The translations under genes were made by a program, and so were the position numbers. Of a stretch of DNA of 64,000 bases, positions 1 through 10,373 are shown one piece after another; within the stretch, counting starts at the first letter, position 1, and the number at the start of each line of letters is the position of its first letter. Source of the stretch: Variovorax sp. JS1663 (lineage in GTDB: Bacteria; Pseudomonadota; Gammaproteobacteria; Burkholderiales; Burkholderiaceae_C); the NCBI RefSeq assembly GCF_002157355.1, contig NZ_LYMK01000013.1, positions 86,382 to 150,381 on the forward strand. The letters run 5' to 3'. The notes below the pieces were generated by a model. It ran no database searches. It saw only the letters and a list, made by a program, of their open reading frames with translations, and had not been told where the DNA came from.

Positions 1-113
1 GCGCCTTCATTGGCCGCGCGGCCAGCGGAACGGGTGGCGTGGCGCGCATCGCAGCCATGCTGGAATCCATGCGCGGCGCCCCGCGGCGCCCGCCCCAAGG
101 AGATGCCTCATGA
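1..113 (+). CDS. 3' end of an unidentified protein (cut by window start)
   Basis: An open frame entering from the window edge (first complete codon at base 3) runs 36 codons to a TGA at 111-113. That stop overlaps the ATG of the BON lipoprotein at 110 as ATGA, the junction style used throughout this window. The visible end is rich in Ala, Gly and Arg and finishes with a Pro/Arg tail. No family can be recognised from so little. The support is the coupled junction and a high-GC third-position pattern only, so both existence and identity are tentative. Confidence 0.45.
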   Translation, partial: AFIGRAASGTGGVARIAAMLESMRGAPRRPPQGDAS

Positions 114-646
114 CACGCACGTCCCCCACCCTGCCGGCAAGCCTGCTCCGCCTGCAGGGGATCTTCCTGTTGGCAGGTGTTCTCGTCTTCTCGCTGGCCG
201 GCTGCGGCGAGCGCCCGGAGGCCAACAAGGAGCAGGCGCGGCAGAACATCGACAACGCAGTCGACAAGACGCAGGACGCCACGGTCGCCGCCGCGCGCAA
301 GGCCGCCGACCTGGCCGAGAAGGCGCGCGACAACACCGTGTCCTACTTCAAGTCGCCGGAGGTGAAGCAGGATGTCGAAGCCGCCAAGCAGGCGGTGAAG
401 AACGCCGGTGCGACGCTGAGTTCGAAGACCAATGACACCGCGATCACCGCCTCGGTGTCGGCCGCGATCGCACGCGACCCCGAACTGGGCCCGCGCAACA
501 TCGACGTCGCGTCCCAGGCCGGAACGGTGCGCCTGAGCGGCTCGGCGCCGAGCGCGGAAGCGAAGTCGCGTGCGGAGCAGATCGCCCGCACCGTCAATGG
601 CGTCGACGCGGTCGACAACCGTATCGCGGTGACCACGACCCAGTGA
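110..646 (+). CDS. BON-domain lipoprotein
   Basis: This 178-residue protein has a signal peptide ending in a lipobox (LAGC, residues 29-32), so Cys32 should be lipidated and the protein anchored in the envelope. Residues 40-105 are Lys/Ala/Asp-rich and look helical. Residues about 108-176 form a single BON domain, a fold thought to bind phospholipid surfaces, as in OsmY and DolP. One BON domain plus a long helical spacer differs from OsmY (two domains, not lipidated). An AAGGAG ribosome site precedes the ATG, which overlaps the stop of the upstream partial frame. A weak hairpin (648-661) follows the stop, before the convergent slmA. The precise role is unknown. Confidence 0.85.
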   Translation: MTRTSPTLPASLLRLQGIFLLAGVLVFSLAGCGERPEANKEQARQNIDNAVDKTQDATVAAARKAADLAEKARDNTVSYFKSPEVKQDVEAAKQAVKNAGATLSSKTNDTAITASVSAAIARDPELGPRNIDVASQAGTVRLSGSAPSAEAKSRAEQIARTVNGVDAVDNRIAVTTTQ

Positions 647-667
647 TCGCCGACTTCGGCGGGAGGC

Positions 668-1321
668 TCAGAGCATCAGCGCGATCGCGGCGTCCAGGTG
701 CTCGGAGGGCGCGCGCCGGAAGCCCGAGCGCGCGAAGCGCTGCAGCCGCCCCGCCACGAAGGCGGTGAGGGCGGACGCGCGCACCTGTGCATCGACGGTG
801 GGCGTGGTCGAGCCCTCGGCCGTGGCCGCGCCGCGCAGGGCCTGGCGCAGAGTGGCTTCGATCTTGTCGAAAAACTGGTTCATGCGGTTCTGCAGGCGCT
901 CGTTCTCGTAGACCAGCGCGTCGCCAACCATCACGCGTGTCATGCCCGGGTTCTTCTCGGCGAACTGCACCAGCATGGCGACGACGCGCGCGGCCTGCTC
1001 CTGGCCCGGCTCGGAGCGCTCGGTGATCTGGTTGACCAGGGTGAAGACGCTCTGCTCGATGAAGTCGATCAGGCCCTCGAACATCTGCGCCTTGCTGGCG
1101 AAATGGCGATACAGCGCAGCCTCGCTCACGGACAGCCTGGCCGCGAGCGCCGCGGTGGTCACCCGCTCTGCGCCGGGCTGCTCGAGCATCGCGGCCAGGG
1201 CCTGGAGAATCTGCACGCGCCGCTCGCCTGGCTTGGGGCGCTTGCGCGCCGGCGTCGCCTCCGGCTCGGAACTCACGGAACTCGTCGAAGTGCTGGGGGC
1301 GCCTGTCTCGTCGTTCTGCAT
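668..1321 (-). CDS. slmA: SlmA-type TetR-family regulator (nucleoid occlusion factor)
   Basis: This 217-residue TetR-family protein has a helix-turn-helix at about residues 57-81 (core SVSEAALYRHF) after a disordered, Ser/Thr/Pro-rich start. The sequence around the HTH and the downstream motif FEGLIDFIEQ match SlmA/Ttk. SlmA binds chromosomal sites and blocks FtsZ ring assembly over the nucleoid. I start it at the ATG at 1321; a longer in-frame extension to 1390 looks non-coding. It diverges from galE across a 125 bp gap. In related bacteria slmA lies near argB, which supports the identity. A general TetR regulator remains possible. Confidence 0.8.
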   Translation of the reverse strand: MQNDETGAPSTSTSSVSSEPEATPARKRPKPGERRVQILQALAAMLEQPGAERVTTAALAARLSVSEAALYRHFASKAQMFEGLIDFIEQSVFTLVNQITERSEPGQEQAARVVAMLVQFAEKNPGMTRVMVGDALVYENERLQNRMNQFFDKIEATLRQALRGAATAEGSTTPTVDAQVRASALTAFVAGRLQRFARSGFRRAPSEHLDAAIALML

Positions 1322-1446
1322 GGGCACGTGCAAAATGTAAAAAAATGATTCTCGCACAGCGCAGTGAGCGCGTGCCAACCGGAGATGCACTGTACGTCGC
1401 GCAGAATCGACGAGTTTTCAACAGTTCGGCGAAAGAAAGAAGGACG

Positions 1447-2466
1447 ATGAGCCCAACGATTCTGGTGACCGGCGGCGCCGGCTTCATCGGCAGCCACACC
1501 TGCGTGGCGCTGGCCGCAGCCGGCTACGCGCCGCTGATCCTGGACAACCTCGGCAACAGCGATGTGCGCGTGCTCGATCGGCTGGCGCAGATCATCGGCC
1601 AGGCGCCGCGCTTCATCGAAGGCGACGTGCGCGACCGCGCGCTGCTCGACCGGGTGTTCCGCGAAGAATCCGTCGGTGGCGTGATCCACTTCGCCGGCCT
1701 CAAGGCGGTGGGCGACTCGGTCGCCGATCCGATCACCTACTTCCAGAACAATGTGCACGGCAGTTGGGTGCTGGCCGAGGCGATGCAGGCGGCGGGCGTG
1801 CGTACGCTGATCTTCTCCTCCTCCGCCACGGTGTACGGCGACCCGGACAGTTCGCCGATTCCCGAGAGCGCGGCGCTGCGGCCCGCGAACCCCTATGGCC
1901 GTTCGAAACTCATGGTGGAGGAGGCGCTGCGCGACCTGCATCGCGCGCATCCGGCCTGGCGCATCGCGCTGCTGCGCTATTTCAACCCGGTGGGCGCGCA
2001 CGAGAGCGGGTTGATCGGCGAGCACCCCCAGGGCAAGCCCAACAACCTGATGCCCTTCGTGAGCCAGGTGGCGGTGGGCCTGCGCGACAAGCTGATGGTG
2101 CACGGCGGCGACTACCCGACGCTGGATGGCACCGGTGTGCGCGACTATGTGCACGTGATGGACCTGGCGGAGGGCCACGTCGCCGCGCTGCGCAACGCCG
2201 AGAAGCAGCCCGGGCTGGTCACGTTGAACCTGGGCACCGGCCAGGGCGCCTCGGTGCTGGAGGTGGTGAAGTCCTTCGAGCGGGCTTGCGGCAAGAAGAT
2301 TGCGTACGAGATCGGGCCGCGGCGGCCGGGTGATGTGCCCGCCTACTGGGGCGATCCGGCGCTCGCCGAATCGCTGCTGGGCTGGCGCGCGCACCGCAGC
2401 CTGGACCAGATGTGCGCGGACAGCTGGCGGTGGCAGCAGGGCAATCCGCGCGGATACGAAGGCTGA
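1447..2466 (+). CDS. galE: UDP-glucose 4-epimerase
   Basis: This 339-residue extended short-chain dehydrogenase interconverts UDP-glucose and UDP-galactose in the cytoplasm. The NAD-binding loop is [11 protein letters not shown] (residues 7-17). The active site shows Ser124-126 followed by ATVYG, and the Tyr150-x3-Lys154 pair (NPYGRSK). Length matches the family. The start is the ATG at 1447, with a purine-rich ribosome site (AAGAAAGAAGG) just upstream; earlier in-frame codons are not needed. It ends 9 bp from the convergent argB. It can supply UDP-galactose to the polysaccharide locus that follows, although it sits just outside that block. Confidence 0.95.
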   Translation: MSPTILVTGGAGFIGSHTCVALAAAGYAPLILDNLGNSDVRVLDRLAQIIGQAPRFIEGDVRDRALLDRVFREESVGGVIHFAGLKAVGDSVADPITYFQNNVHGSWVLAEAMQAAGVRTLIFSSSATVYGDPDSSPIPESAALRPANPYGRSKLMVEEALRDLHRAHPAWRIALLRYFNPVGAHESGLIGEHPQGKPNNLMPFVSQVAVGLRDKLMVHGGDYPTLDGTGVRDYVHVMDLAEGHVAALRNAEKQPGLVTLNLGTGQGASVLEVVKSFERACGKKIAYEIGPRRPGDVPAYWGDPALAESLLGWRAHRSLDQMCADSWRWQQGNPRGYEG

Positions 2467-2475
2467 CGCCGCGGC

Positions 2476-4507
<2,032 letters not shown>

Positions 4508-4560
4508 GGGCGGGAGGACGGGTACCTGGGAACCCTAGAATCCCCGGGCGAAATTAGACC

Positions 4561-5328
4561 ATGCCCTCTCCCCTGCCGCCCTCCCCCGCCATCACGGTGT
4601 CGATCGTGAGCCACGGCCAGCTCGAACTCATCCGGCCGCTGCTGGACCAGCTCGACCGCTTCAGCCGCGGCGCGACGGCGAAGGTGCTGCTGACGCTGAA
4701 CATCCCCGAGCCCGATGCGCTGGCCGGCGGCCACTGGGGCTTCCCGCTGGAGCGCATCGAGAACGCCCGGCCGATGGGCTTCGGCGCCAACCACAACCAG
4801 GCCTTCGCACAGTGCGAGACGCCCTGGTTCCTGGTGCTCAACCCGGACATCCGCTTCGACGCCGACGTGCTGGCGCCGCTGCTCGGGCACGCGACGCCGG
4901 ACGCGGGGCTGATGGCGCCGCGCATCCTGGAGCCCGGCAAGACCACGCCGGAGCAGCACCGGGCCATCATCACGCCGCAGGAGATCATGACGCGCCGCCG
5001 TCCAGGCTATGCCATCCCCGCCGAGCCGGCCTGGCTCCCGGGCTTGTTCATGCTGTTCCGCAGTGAGGCCTACCGGCAGATCGGCGGCTTTGACGAGCGC
5101 TTCTTCATGTACGGCGAGGACTTCGACATCTGCGCGCGCCTGCGGCTTGCCGGCTGGAGGATCCGCATCGCCGAGCACCTGCAGACGCGCCACGACGCGC
5201 AGCGCGCCAGCCACAGCAGCAGGCGGCACCTGTACTGGCACGTGACGAGCCTGCTGAAGGTGTGGACCTCGTCAGCGTTCTGGCGCTACCGCCGGCTGGA
5301 CGCGGCCTCCCGCGCCGCACCGCGTTAG
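4561..5328 (+). CDS. Family 2 glycosyltransferase (rhamnosyltransferase-like)
   Basis: This 255-residue cytoplasmic GT2 enzyme has the pattern of WbbL-type rhamnosyltransferases: GFGANHNQAF (73-82), the metal/nucleotide motif LNPDIRFD (93-100) and GGFDERFFMYGEDFDICAR towards the C-terminus. Donor and acceptor cannot be read from sequence; dTDP-L-rhamnose made by the rfb operon is a reasonable donor. A TAGAAT hexamer in the 53 bp gap upstream could be a -10 element, but I see no good -35. The 3' end overlaps the convergent GT2 gene by 4 bp (shared TTAG). Confidence 0.88.
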   Translation: MPSPLPPSPAITVSIVSHGQLELIRPLLDQLDRFSRGATAKVLLTLNIPEPDALAGGHWGFPLERIENARPMGFGANHNQAFAQCETPWFLVLNPDIRFDADVLAPLLGHATPDAGLMAPRILEPGKTTPEQHRAIITPQEIMTRRRPGYAIPAEPAWLPGLFMLFRSEAYRQIGGFDERFFMYGEDFDICARLRLAGWRIRIAEHLQTRHDAQRASHSSRRHLYWHVTSLLKVWTSSAFWRYRRLDAASRAAPR

Positions 5329-6305
5329 CCGCGTTCCAGCAGGTCCTGCGCGATGGCCTGCTTGCCGCGGCCATAGCGGTCGTAGCGGCCGCGGGCGGCT
5401 TCCCTGAGCACCGGCAGCAGGCGCGCCAGGCGCGAGGCCGGCAGCTCGGCGCGGAACCGCTGGTGGGCCACCTTCTCGCGCTGGGCCTGCAGCCAGACCT
5501 CGGGCACGGGGCCGGGGAGCGACTGCAGGCGCTCGAGCAGGGCCTGGGCACGGCGAAGGCGCTGCCGGTGCTTGTCACCACGCGTGTCCATGGCCTTGCG
5601 CAGCTTGTCGGCCAGCGTGGGGCGCTTGGCGCCGATCTGGTTGCGGCCGTGCTGGCGGTAGTCGATCAGGGGCTCCGGCAGCACGTCCATGCGGCCGGTG
5701 GCGGCAGCGAGCGCCCCGAGCCATTCGTCATGCACCCACTCCTCGGAGAAGGGCAGCGCGGCTGTCAGCAAGGTGCGACGGAACATCGTTGTGGCGCCCG
5801 TCACGAGATTGCGGCGCAGCAGGACCTCGAAGGCGTCGCCCCGGGCGATCGCCTCCAGCTCGCCGGGCTGCACCTCCAGCGCCTGGAACAGCGTGCTGCC
5901 CAGGGAGCGGAGCTCTTCGTCGACGAGGCGGGCATCCGTGTGCAGCAGCAGCAGCTCCGGCCGCTCCCCGAAGATGCCCGCCATGCGCGCGAGGCGACCC
6001 GGGTGCCAGACGTCGTCGTGGTCGCTGAGGGCAATCAGCTCATGCCTGCAGGCGCGCACGGCCTGCTCGAAGTTGCGGGTGACTCCCAGCGGGGTGCGGT
6101 TCTCGAACACGGTCAGCGCGACGCTCGAGGCCACGCCGCAGGCGGCCATGGTCTGGCGCACCAGCGCCACGCTGTCGTCGCTGGAACCGTCGTCGGACAG
6201 CACGATCTCGCGCGGCAGCAGGTCCTGCGTGCAGATGCTCTGCACCTGCGCCGGCAGGAAGCGCGCGCCATTGCGCGTGCAGAGGGCGACGGAGACGGCA
6301 GCCAT
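5325..6305 (-). CDS. Family 2 glycosyltransferase
   Basis: This 326-residue GT2 enzyme has an N-terminal GT-A fold: VALCTRNGARFL at the start, LSDDGSSDDS (37-46) and ALSDHDDVW (92-100) as the metal-binding site. The C-terminal 100 residues are Arg/Lys-rich and helical, probably membrane-proximal. The family includes RfbG/WcaA-like rhamnosyl- and galactosyltransferases acting on lipid-linked glycans. I place the start at the ATG at 6305, which overlaps the stop of the two-domain GT2 upstream as ATGA. A longer in-frame extension runs through that upstream gene and is not coding. Confidence 0.88.
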   Translation of the reverse strand: MAAVSVALCTRNGARFLPAQVQSICTQDLLPREIVLSDDGSSDDSVALVRQTMAACGVASSVALTVFENRTPLGVTRNFEQAVRACRHELIALSDHDDVWHPGRLARMAGIFGERPELLLLHTDARLVDEELRSLGSTLFQALEVQPGELEAIARGDAFEVLLRRNLVTGATTMFRRTLLTAALPFSEEWVHDEWLGALAAATGRMDVLPEPLIDYRQHGRNQIGAKRPTLADKLRKAMDTRGDKHRQRLRRAQALLERLQSLPGPVPEVWLQAQREKVAHQRFRAELPASRLARLLPVLREAARGRYDRYGRGKQAIAQDLLERG

Positions 6306-8170
6306 CACCCCAGCGCTTCGACGCGCGGCGGCCAGGCATAGCCGAAGTCTTCGCTGTCGACGGTCAGGTTCGGGCTGTAGGCAGGGTCGTGCCGGATCAC
6401 GTCCGCCCAGCGCTCCTGCATATAGGCGATCTCCCGCTCGAAGCGCTCGCGCTTGTGCGGAGCGACGTCCTGGCCCCGCGTCGCGGATTCGTGATGCAGG
6501 AGCTCCGCGTACGGTGTCCACACGTTGCGAAAACCGGCTTGCCGCAGGCGCAGGCAGAAGTCCACGTCGTTGAAGGCCACTTGCAGATTGACTTCGTCGA
6601 GTCCGCCCATCTGCAGATACGTGGCCTTGCGAATGACCATGCAGGCCGCCGTCACGGCAGAGAAAGTCTGGATCAACGCGGCACGCCCCGCATAGCCGTT
6701 CAGGCCGGCCGGCAAACCCTTGTGCGCGTGCAGGGCCAGCTTGTCCTGGGCGAGCACGACGCCGCCGTGCTGCAAGCTCATGTCCGGATACCGCAGCCGC
6801 GCGCCGACCGCACCGACGCCGGGTTGAAGCGCAAGGCTCACCATTTCGGTGAGCCATTCGGGCGAGATCACTTCGATATCGTTGTTGACCAGCGCGATCA
6901 CTTCGCCCCGGGCCACGGCGACCGCCGCGTTGTTCAGCGCCGAGTAGTTGAAATCACGCTCGTCGCGCAGCACCCGGATGTTCGGTCTCTGCGAAATGGC
7001 CCGGAAGTAATCGAGCGCCGCGGGATCGTCCGATCCGTTGTCGACGACGATGATTTCATAGGGCGCATAGGTGGTCTTCGCGATGATCGATTCGATGCAC
7101 TGGCGCACCAGCTTCAGCGCATTGCGGGTCGGAATGATCAGCGACACCAGCGGCGGCGCATCCGGCAAAGCGTAGCGTGCGCGGTATCCGATGCCGATGT
7201 ACTCGGCCTTCGCCTGGACACCCAGACGTGCGAAGTGTTCGTTCAGCGCCCGCTCGCCCGCCACGGCCGCGTAGGGTTTGGCATTCATCGAACGCGCCGT
7301 GCTGGCGCCATGCACGCGCCAGTGGTAGAGGACCCGCGGCACATGGCGGATCTGGTCGGCACGGACGCGCTCGACGCAGCGCAGCACCAGGTCCCAATCC
7401 TGCGAGCCCTCCAGGCCCACACGAAAACCGCCGACCGCGCGCACCAGGTCGGTGGCCAGGACGCCCAGGTGGCTGAAGGTGTTCTGCGAATGGAAGAGGT
7501 CGATGTTCCAGTCCGGCTTGAAGTAGGGATCGAAGCGTCGACCCGACTCGTCGATCTTGTCTTCGTCCGAATAGATGAGCCGCGCGTCCGGATGTGCAAC
7601 GATGCACTCGGCCACGCAGAACAGCGCATGCGCGGGAAGCAGGTCGTCGTGGTCCATGAGCGCGATCCAGGCTCCCGTGGCCAGTTCCAGCGCGCTGTTG
7701 GATGCGGCCGAGATGTGGCCGTTCTCGGGGCGCAGGACGACCTTGATGCGGGCATCGCGCTCGCTGTAGTCGCGCAGGAGCGCCCGAACCTCGGCCGAAG
7801 GCGATGCGTCGTCGGCGATGCACAGCTCCCAGTTCGGATAGAGCTGGTCGCGCACCGACTCGATCGCATCGCGCAGCCAGATGGGGTCGGGGTTGTAGGT
7901 GGGCATGAGCACCGAGATCAGCGGTGCCTCCCGCATGTCGCGCGCGCGTTCCGCAATGCCTGCCCGGGCTTCGGGCGAAAGGGTGTCATGCATGCGCACC
8001 CAGTTCGCGTAGTCGCTTCGGGGCGAGACCCGCCGCCGCATTTCCCACACGACGCCGCGCCACCCGGCCTTGCGGAAGACGCGCCAGGCCTGCGGAACCC
8101 GCGCCATCATTCGCGGGCCGTGCCGCACGGCCAGCTGGGCGAGTCGGAGAAATCGGGTGAGGCGCTTCAT
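6305..8170 (-). CDS. Two-domain family 2 glycosyltransferase
   Basis: This 621-residue protein carries two GT2 domains. Domain 1 spans about residues 83-300, with ISVLMPTYNP, the ADDAS motif and LMDHDDLL (171-178). Domain 2 spans about 341-580, with SLIIPTRNA, VVDNGSDD (376-382) and LVNNDIEV (427-434). Both domains keep their acidic motifs, so both may be active and add two successive sugars, as bifunctional polymerising or alternating transferases do. The first 80 residues are basic and helical. The ATG at 8170 is chosen over an upstream extension. The stop is coupled to the next GT2 gene. Confidence 0.88.
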   Translation of the reverse strand: MKRLTRFLRLAQLAVRHGPRMMARVPQAWRVFRKAGWRGVVWEMRRRVSPRSDYANWVRMHDTLSPEARAGIAERARDMREAPLISVLMPTYNPDPIWLRDAIESVRDQLYPNWELCIADDASPSAEVRALLRDYSERDARIKVVLRPENGHISAASNSALELATGAWIALMDHDDLLPAHALFCVAECIVAHPDARLIYSDEDKIDESGRRFDPYFKPDWNIDLFHSQNTFSHLGVLATDLVRAVGGFRVGLEGSQDWDLVLRCVERVRADQIRHVPRVLYHWRVHGASTARSMNAKPYAAVAGERALNEHFARLGVQAKAEYIGIGYRARYALPDAPPLVSLIIPTRNALKLVRQCIESIIAKTTYAPYEIIVVDNGSDDPAALDYFRAISQRPNIRVLRDERDFNYSALNNAAVAVARGEVIALVNNDIEVISPEWLTEMVSLALQPGVGAVGARLRYPDMSLQHGGVVLAQDKLALHAHKGLPAGLNGYAGRAALIQTFSAVTAACMVIRKATYLQMGGLDEVNLQVAFNDVDFCLRLRQAGFRNVWTPYAELLHHESATRGQDVAPHKRERFEREIAYMQERWADVIRHDPAYSPNLTVDSEDFGYAWPPRVEALG

Positions 8171-8190
8171 GGAATGCTGGACCGGGTCGG

Positions 8191-10212
8191 TTACTTGCGC
8201 GCTTCGAGGGCAGGATCGAGGAAGGTCGCCGACTGCCGGACATACGCTGCCCGAAGGTGGGTCGCGTCCTTGTAGATCGGGGTGCCGTCCGGGAGAGTGC
8301 GCAGGCACTGGCCCTCCGGCGTGCACAGGGCGGCCACGGGGTCGATGACTTTCGCGCCGCCCCGTTCCGCCACCTGCCGCAGCCGCTCGCGGAGCTGTTG
8401 CTGGCTCATCAACAGCGGCGCCGTCGGACTGACCGGCGTCGCGTGCATCACGCCGAGCCGGTTGCCTGCGACGCGCGTGCGCGGCTCGAAGTCGGGGCCG
8501 ACCGGAATCGTCAGCTGCAGATAGACCTCCTTCCCGGCCGCGCGCAGCAACCGGATGAACAACTCCAGCGACTCCATCGAGCGCGCAACGCCGTCGCCGC
8601 CGCGCAGCGGATGGCGCCCCCTCATGTCCAGGTAGTAGTAGTTGTCGGGCGGGGGCGCGGCTGCCGCGCCGGGCGCGGGGTCGCCGATGTCGAAATAGCA
8701 GGTCCAGCAGCCGCCGATCACGACCACGTCGACTTGCGGACCGAGCGCGAAGCGCTGCGTGCGGTCGAACCGCTCGCCGCAGACCGGGTCGCGGTCTTCC
8801 AGCACGTGCGGGATCGGCGGGCAGGCGCCGCGCGTGGCGAAGAACATCGTACCCACCGAGCCGGGTTGCCTTTCGGCCAGCTCGACCGCGCGCGGACCGA
8901 ACTGCTCGATATGGCTGTCGCCCATCAGCAGCACGTGGGGCCGGCCCTCGCCGACACGGTAGATGGTCTCGCCCTCGACCTTGACGGTGCGCATGCCGTC
9001 CGGATAGGCCCAGTCGGCGCTGGCCGCAACGACGTCCTGCAGGCCAGGATCGTCATTGCGCGAGGGCAGCGCACGCGCAAACGTCAGCGCACCCACGACG
9101 GCGGCGAGGACCATGCCTGTCGCCAGGCCGCCCACCACGAAGGAGCCCTTGTGCTGGCGAAGCCCCCGCTCCACGTAGCGATAGGTGATCCAGGCCAGCC
9201 CGATCGCCGCAAGGACAGCCGCAATGCGCACGATGCGCGCCGGATCGCTCCCGCTCTCGAGCACGCGCGCATAGGCCAGCAGGGGCCAATGCCAGAGGTA
9301 GAGCGGATAGCTGATCAGCCCGAACCAGACGGCGATGCGCGATCCGAGCAGCCGCCGATTGATCCAGGCGCCGGGCCCGGCCGAAATGCACAGGCAGGCG
9401 CCGAGCACGGGCAGGAGTGCCCACCACCCCGGAAAGGCCTTGGTGCGCTGGATGAGCACCAGCCCGAGAACGATCAGCAGGAGCCCGCCCACGCTGCGCA
9501 GCTCGCGCCGATACCAGTTGCGATGCGGTTCGCGGCGCAGCGCGTTCCATGCCAGCAAGGCCCCGGCCGCCAGCTCCCACATGCGCGGCAGCGGCGAATA
9601 GAAGGTCGCCGTGGGATGGCGATGGACCGCGTACACGTTGAGAAAGAAGGACAGCCCCGTCGCCACCCACATCCAGGTGCCGAGATGGCGCCCCTGGCTG
9701 CCCCTGAAGCGCCAGGCCAGGCCGAGGAACACGGGCCAGAAGATGTAGAACTGCTCTTCCACCGCCAGCGACCACAGGTGCAGCAGCGGCTTGGATTCGG
9801 CAGCGGTGTCGAAGTAGCCGGCCTCCTGCCACAGCGCCAGATTGACCACGAAGCCGGCGCTGGCCAGCAGATGCTTGCCGAGCTGGCGGAACTCGTCGGC
9901 CAGCAGTGCGTACCAGCCGAAGGCGAAGGTCGCCGCCATCACGACCAGCAGCGCCGGAAAGATGCGGCGGATGCGCCTGGCATAGAACTCGCGGTAGCCG
10001 AAGCCCTCACCCGCCAGGCTGCCGAAGATGATCGTCGAGATCAGGTAACCAGAAATGACAAAAAAGATGTCGACGCCGATGAAGCCGCCCTTGACCCAGT
10101 GCGGAAAGGCATGGAAGCCCACGACCGAGAGCACCGCGATGGCGCGCAGGCCGTCGATGTCGGGGCGGTATTTGGGGTGGGCGAGGTGGGACTGTTCTTC
10201 TGGGCGCGGCAT
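8191..10212 (-). CDS. OafA-type membrane acyltransferase with SGNH domain
   Basis: This 673-residue protein joins an acyltransferase-3 membrane domain (about 15-385) to a periplasmic SGNH hydrolase-like domain. Membrane hallmarks are YRPDIDGLRAIAVLSV (15-30), GGFIGVDIFFVISGYL (42-57) and LWSLAVEEQFY (147-157). In the C-terminal domain, GDSH (431-434) gives the nucleophilic Ser and KDATH (648-652) the Asp/His pair. Such proteins O-acetylate O-antigen, capsule or peptidoglycan sugars outside the inner membrane. The ATG at 10212 is used; residues before it look non-coding. Only 20 bp separate it from the downstream GT2 gene, so it is likely first in that leftward operon. Confidence 0.92.
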   Translation of the reverse strand: MPRPEEQSHLAHPKYRPDIDGLRAIAVLSVVGFHAFPHWVKGGFIGVDIFFVISGYLISTIIFGSLAGEGFGYREFYARRIRRIFPALLVVMAATFAFGWYALLADEFRQLGKHLLASAGFVVNLALWQEAGYFDTAAESKPLLHLWSLAVEEQFYIFWPVFLGLAWRFRGSQGRHLGTWMWVATGLSFFLNVYAVHRHPTATFYSPLPRMWELAAGALLAWNALRREPHRNWYRRELRSVGGLLLIVLGLVLIQRTKAFPGWWALLPVLGACLCISAGPGAWINRRLLGSRIAVWFGLISYPLYLWHWPLLAYARVLESGSDPARIVRIAAVLAAIGLAWITYRYVERGLRQHKGSFVVGGLATGMVLAAVVGALTFARALPSRNDDPGLQDVVAASADWAYPDGMRTVKVEGETIYRVGEGRPHVLLMGDSHIEQFGPRAVELAERQPGSVGTMFFATRGACPPIPHVLEDRDPVCGERFDRTQRFALGPQVDVVVIGGCWTCYFDIGDPAPGAAAAPPPDNYYYLDMRGRHPLRGGDGVARSMESLELFIRLLRAAGKEVYLQLTIPVGPDFEPRTRVAGNRLGVMHATPVSPTAPLLMSQQQLRERLRQVAERGGAKVIDPVAALCTPEGQCLRTLPDGTPIYKDATHLRAAYVRQSATFLDPALEARK

Positions 10213-10373
10213 GCAGGGCGCTATCGATGGCTGGGTCGTGCCGGCGGCGGCACGGCAGTTGCGACGGGAAGGCGTGATTATCTTCGCAACGGCACGGCGC
10301 CCCGGGAACGCTGCGCCCGGCCAGCCGAACGCTGCCCGGTAAAATCGCCCGCTCTCCAAAGAGAAGGAAGAAA

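Noticed and set aside
648..661. Hairpin after the BON gene as a terminator
   Set aside because: The stem is only 5 bp with a 4-base loop and no T run, so it is too weak to list as a feature.
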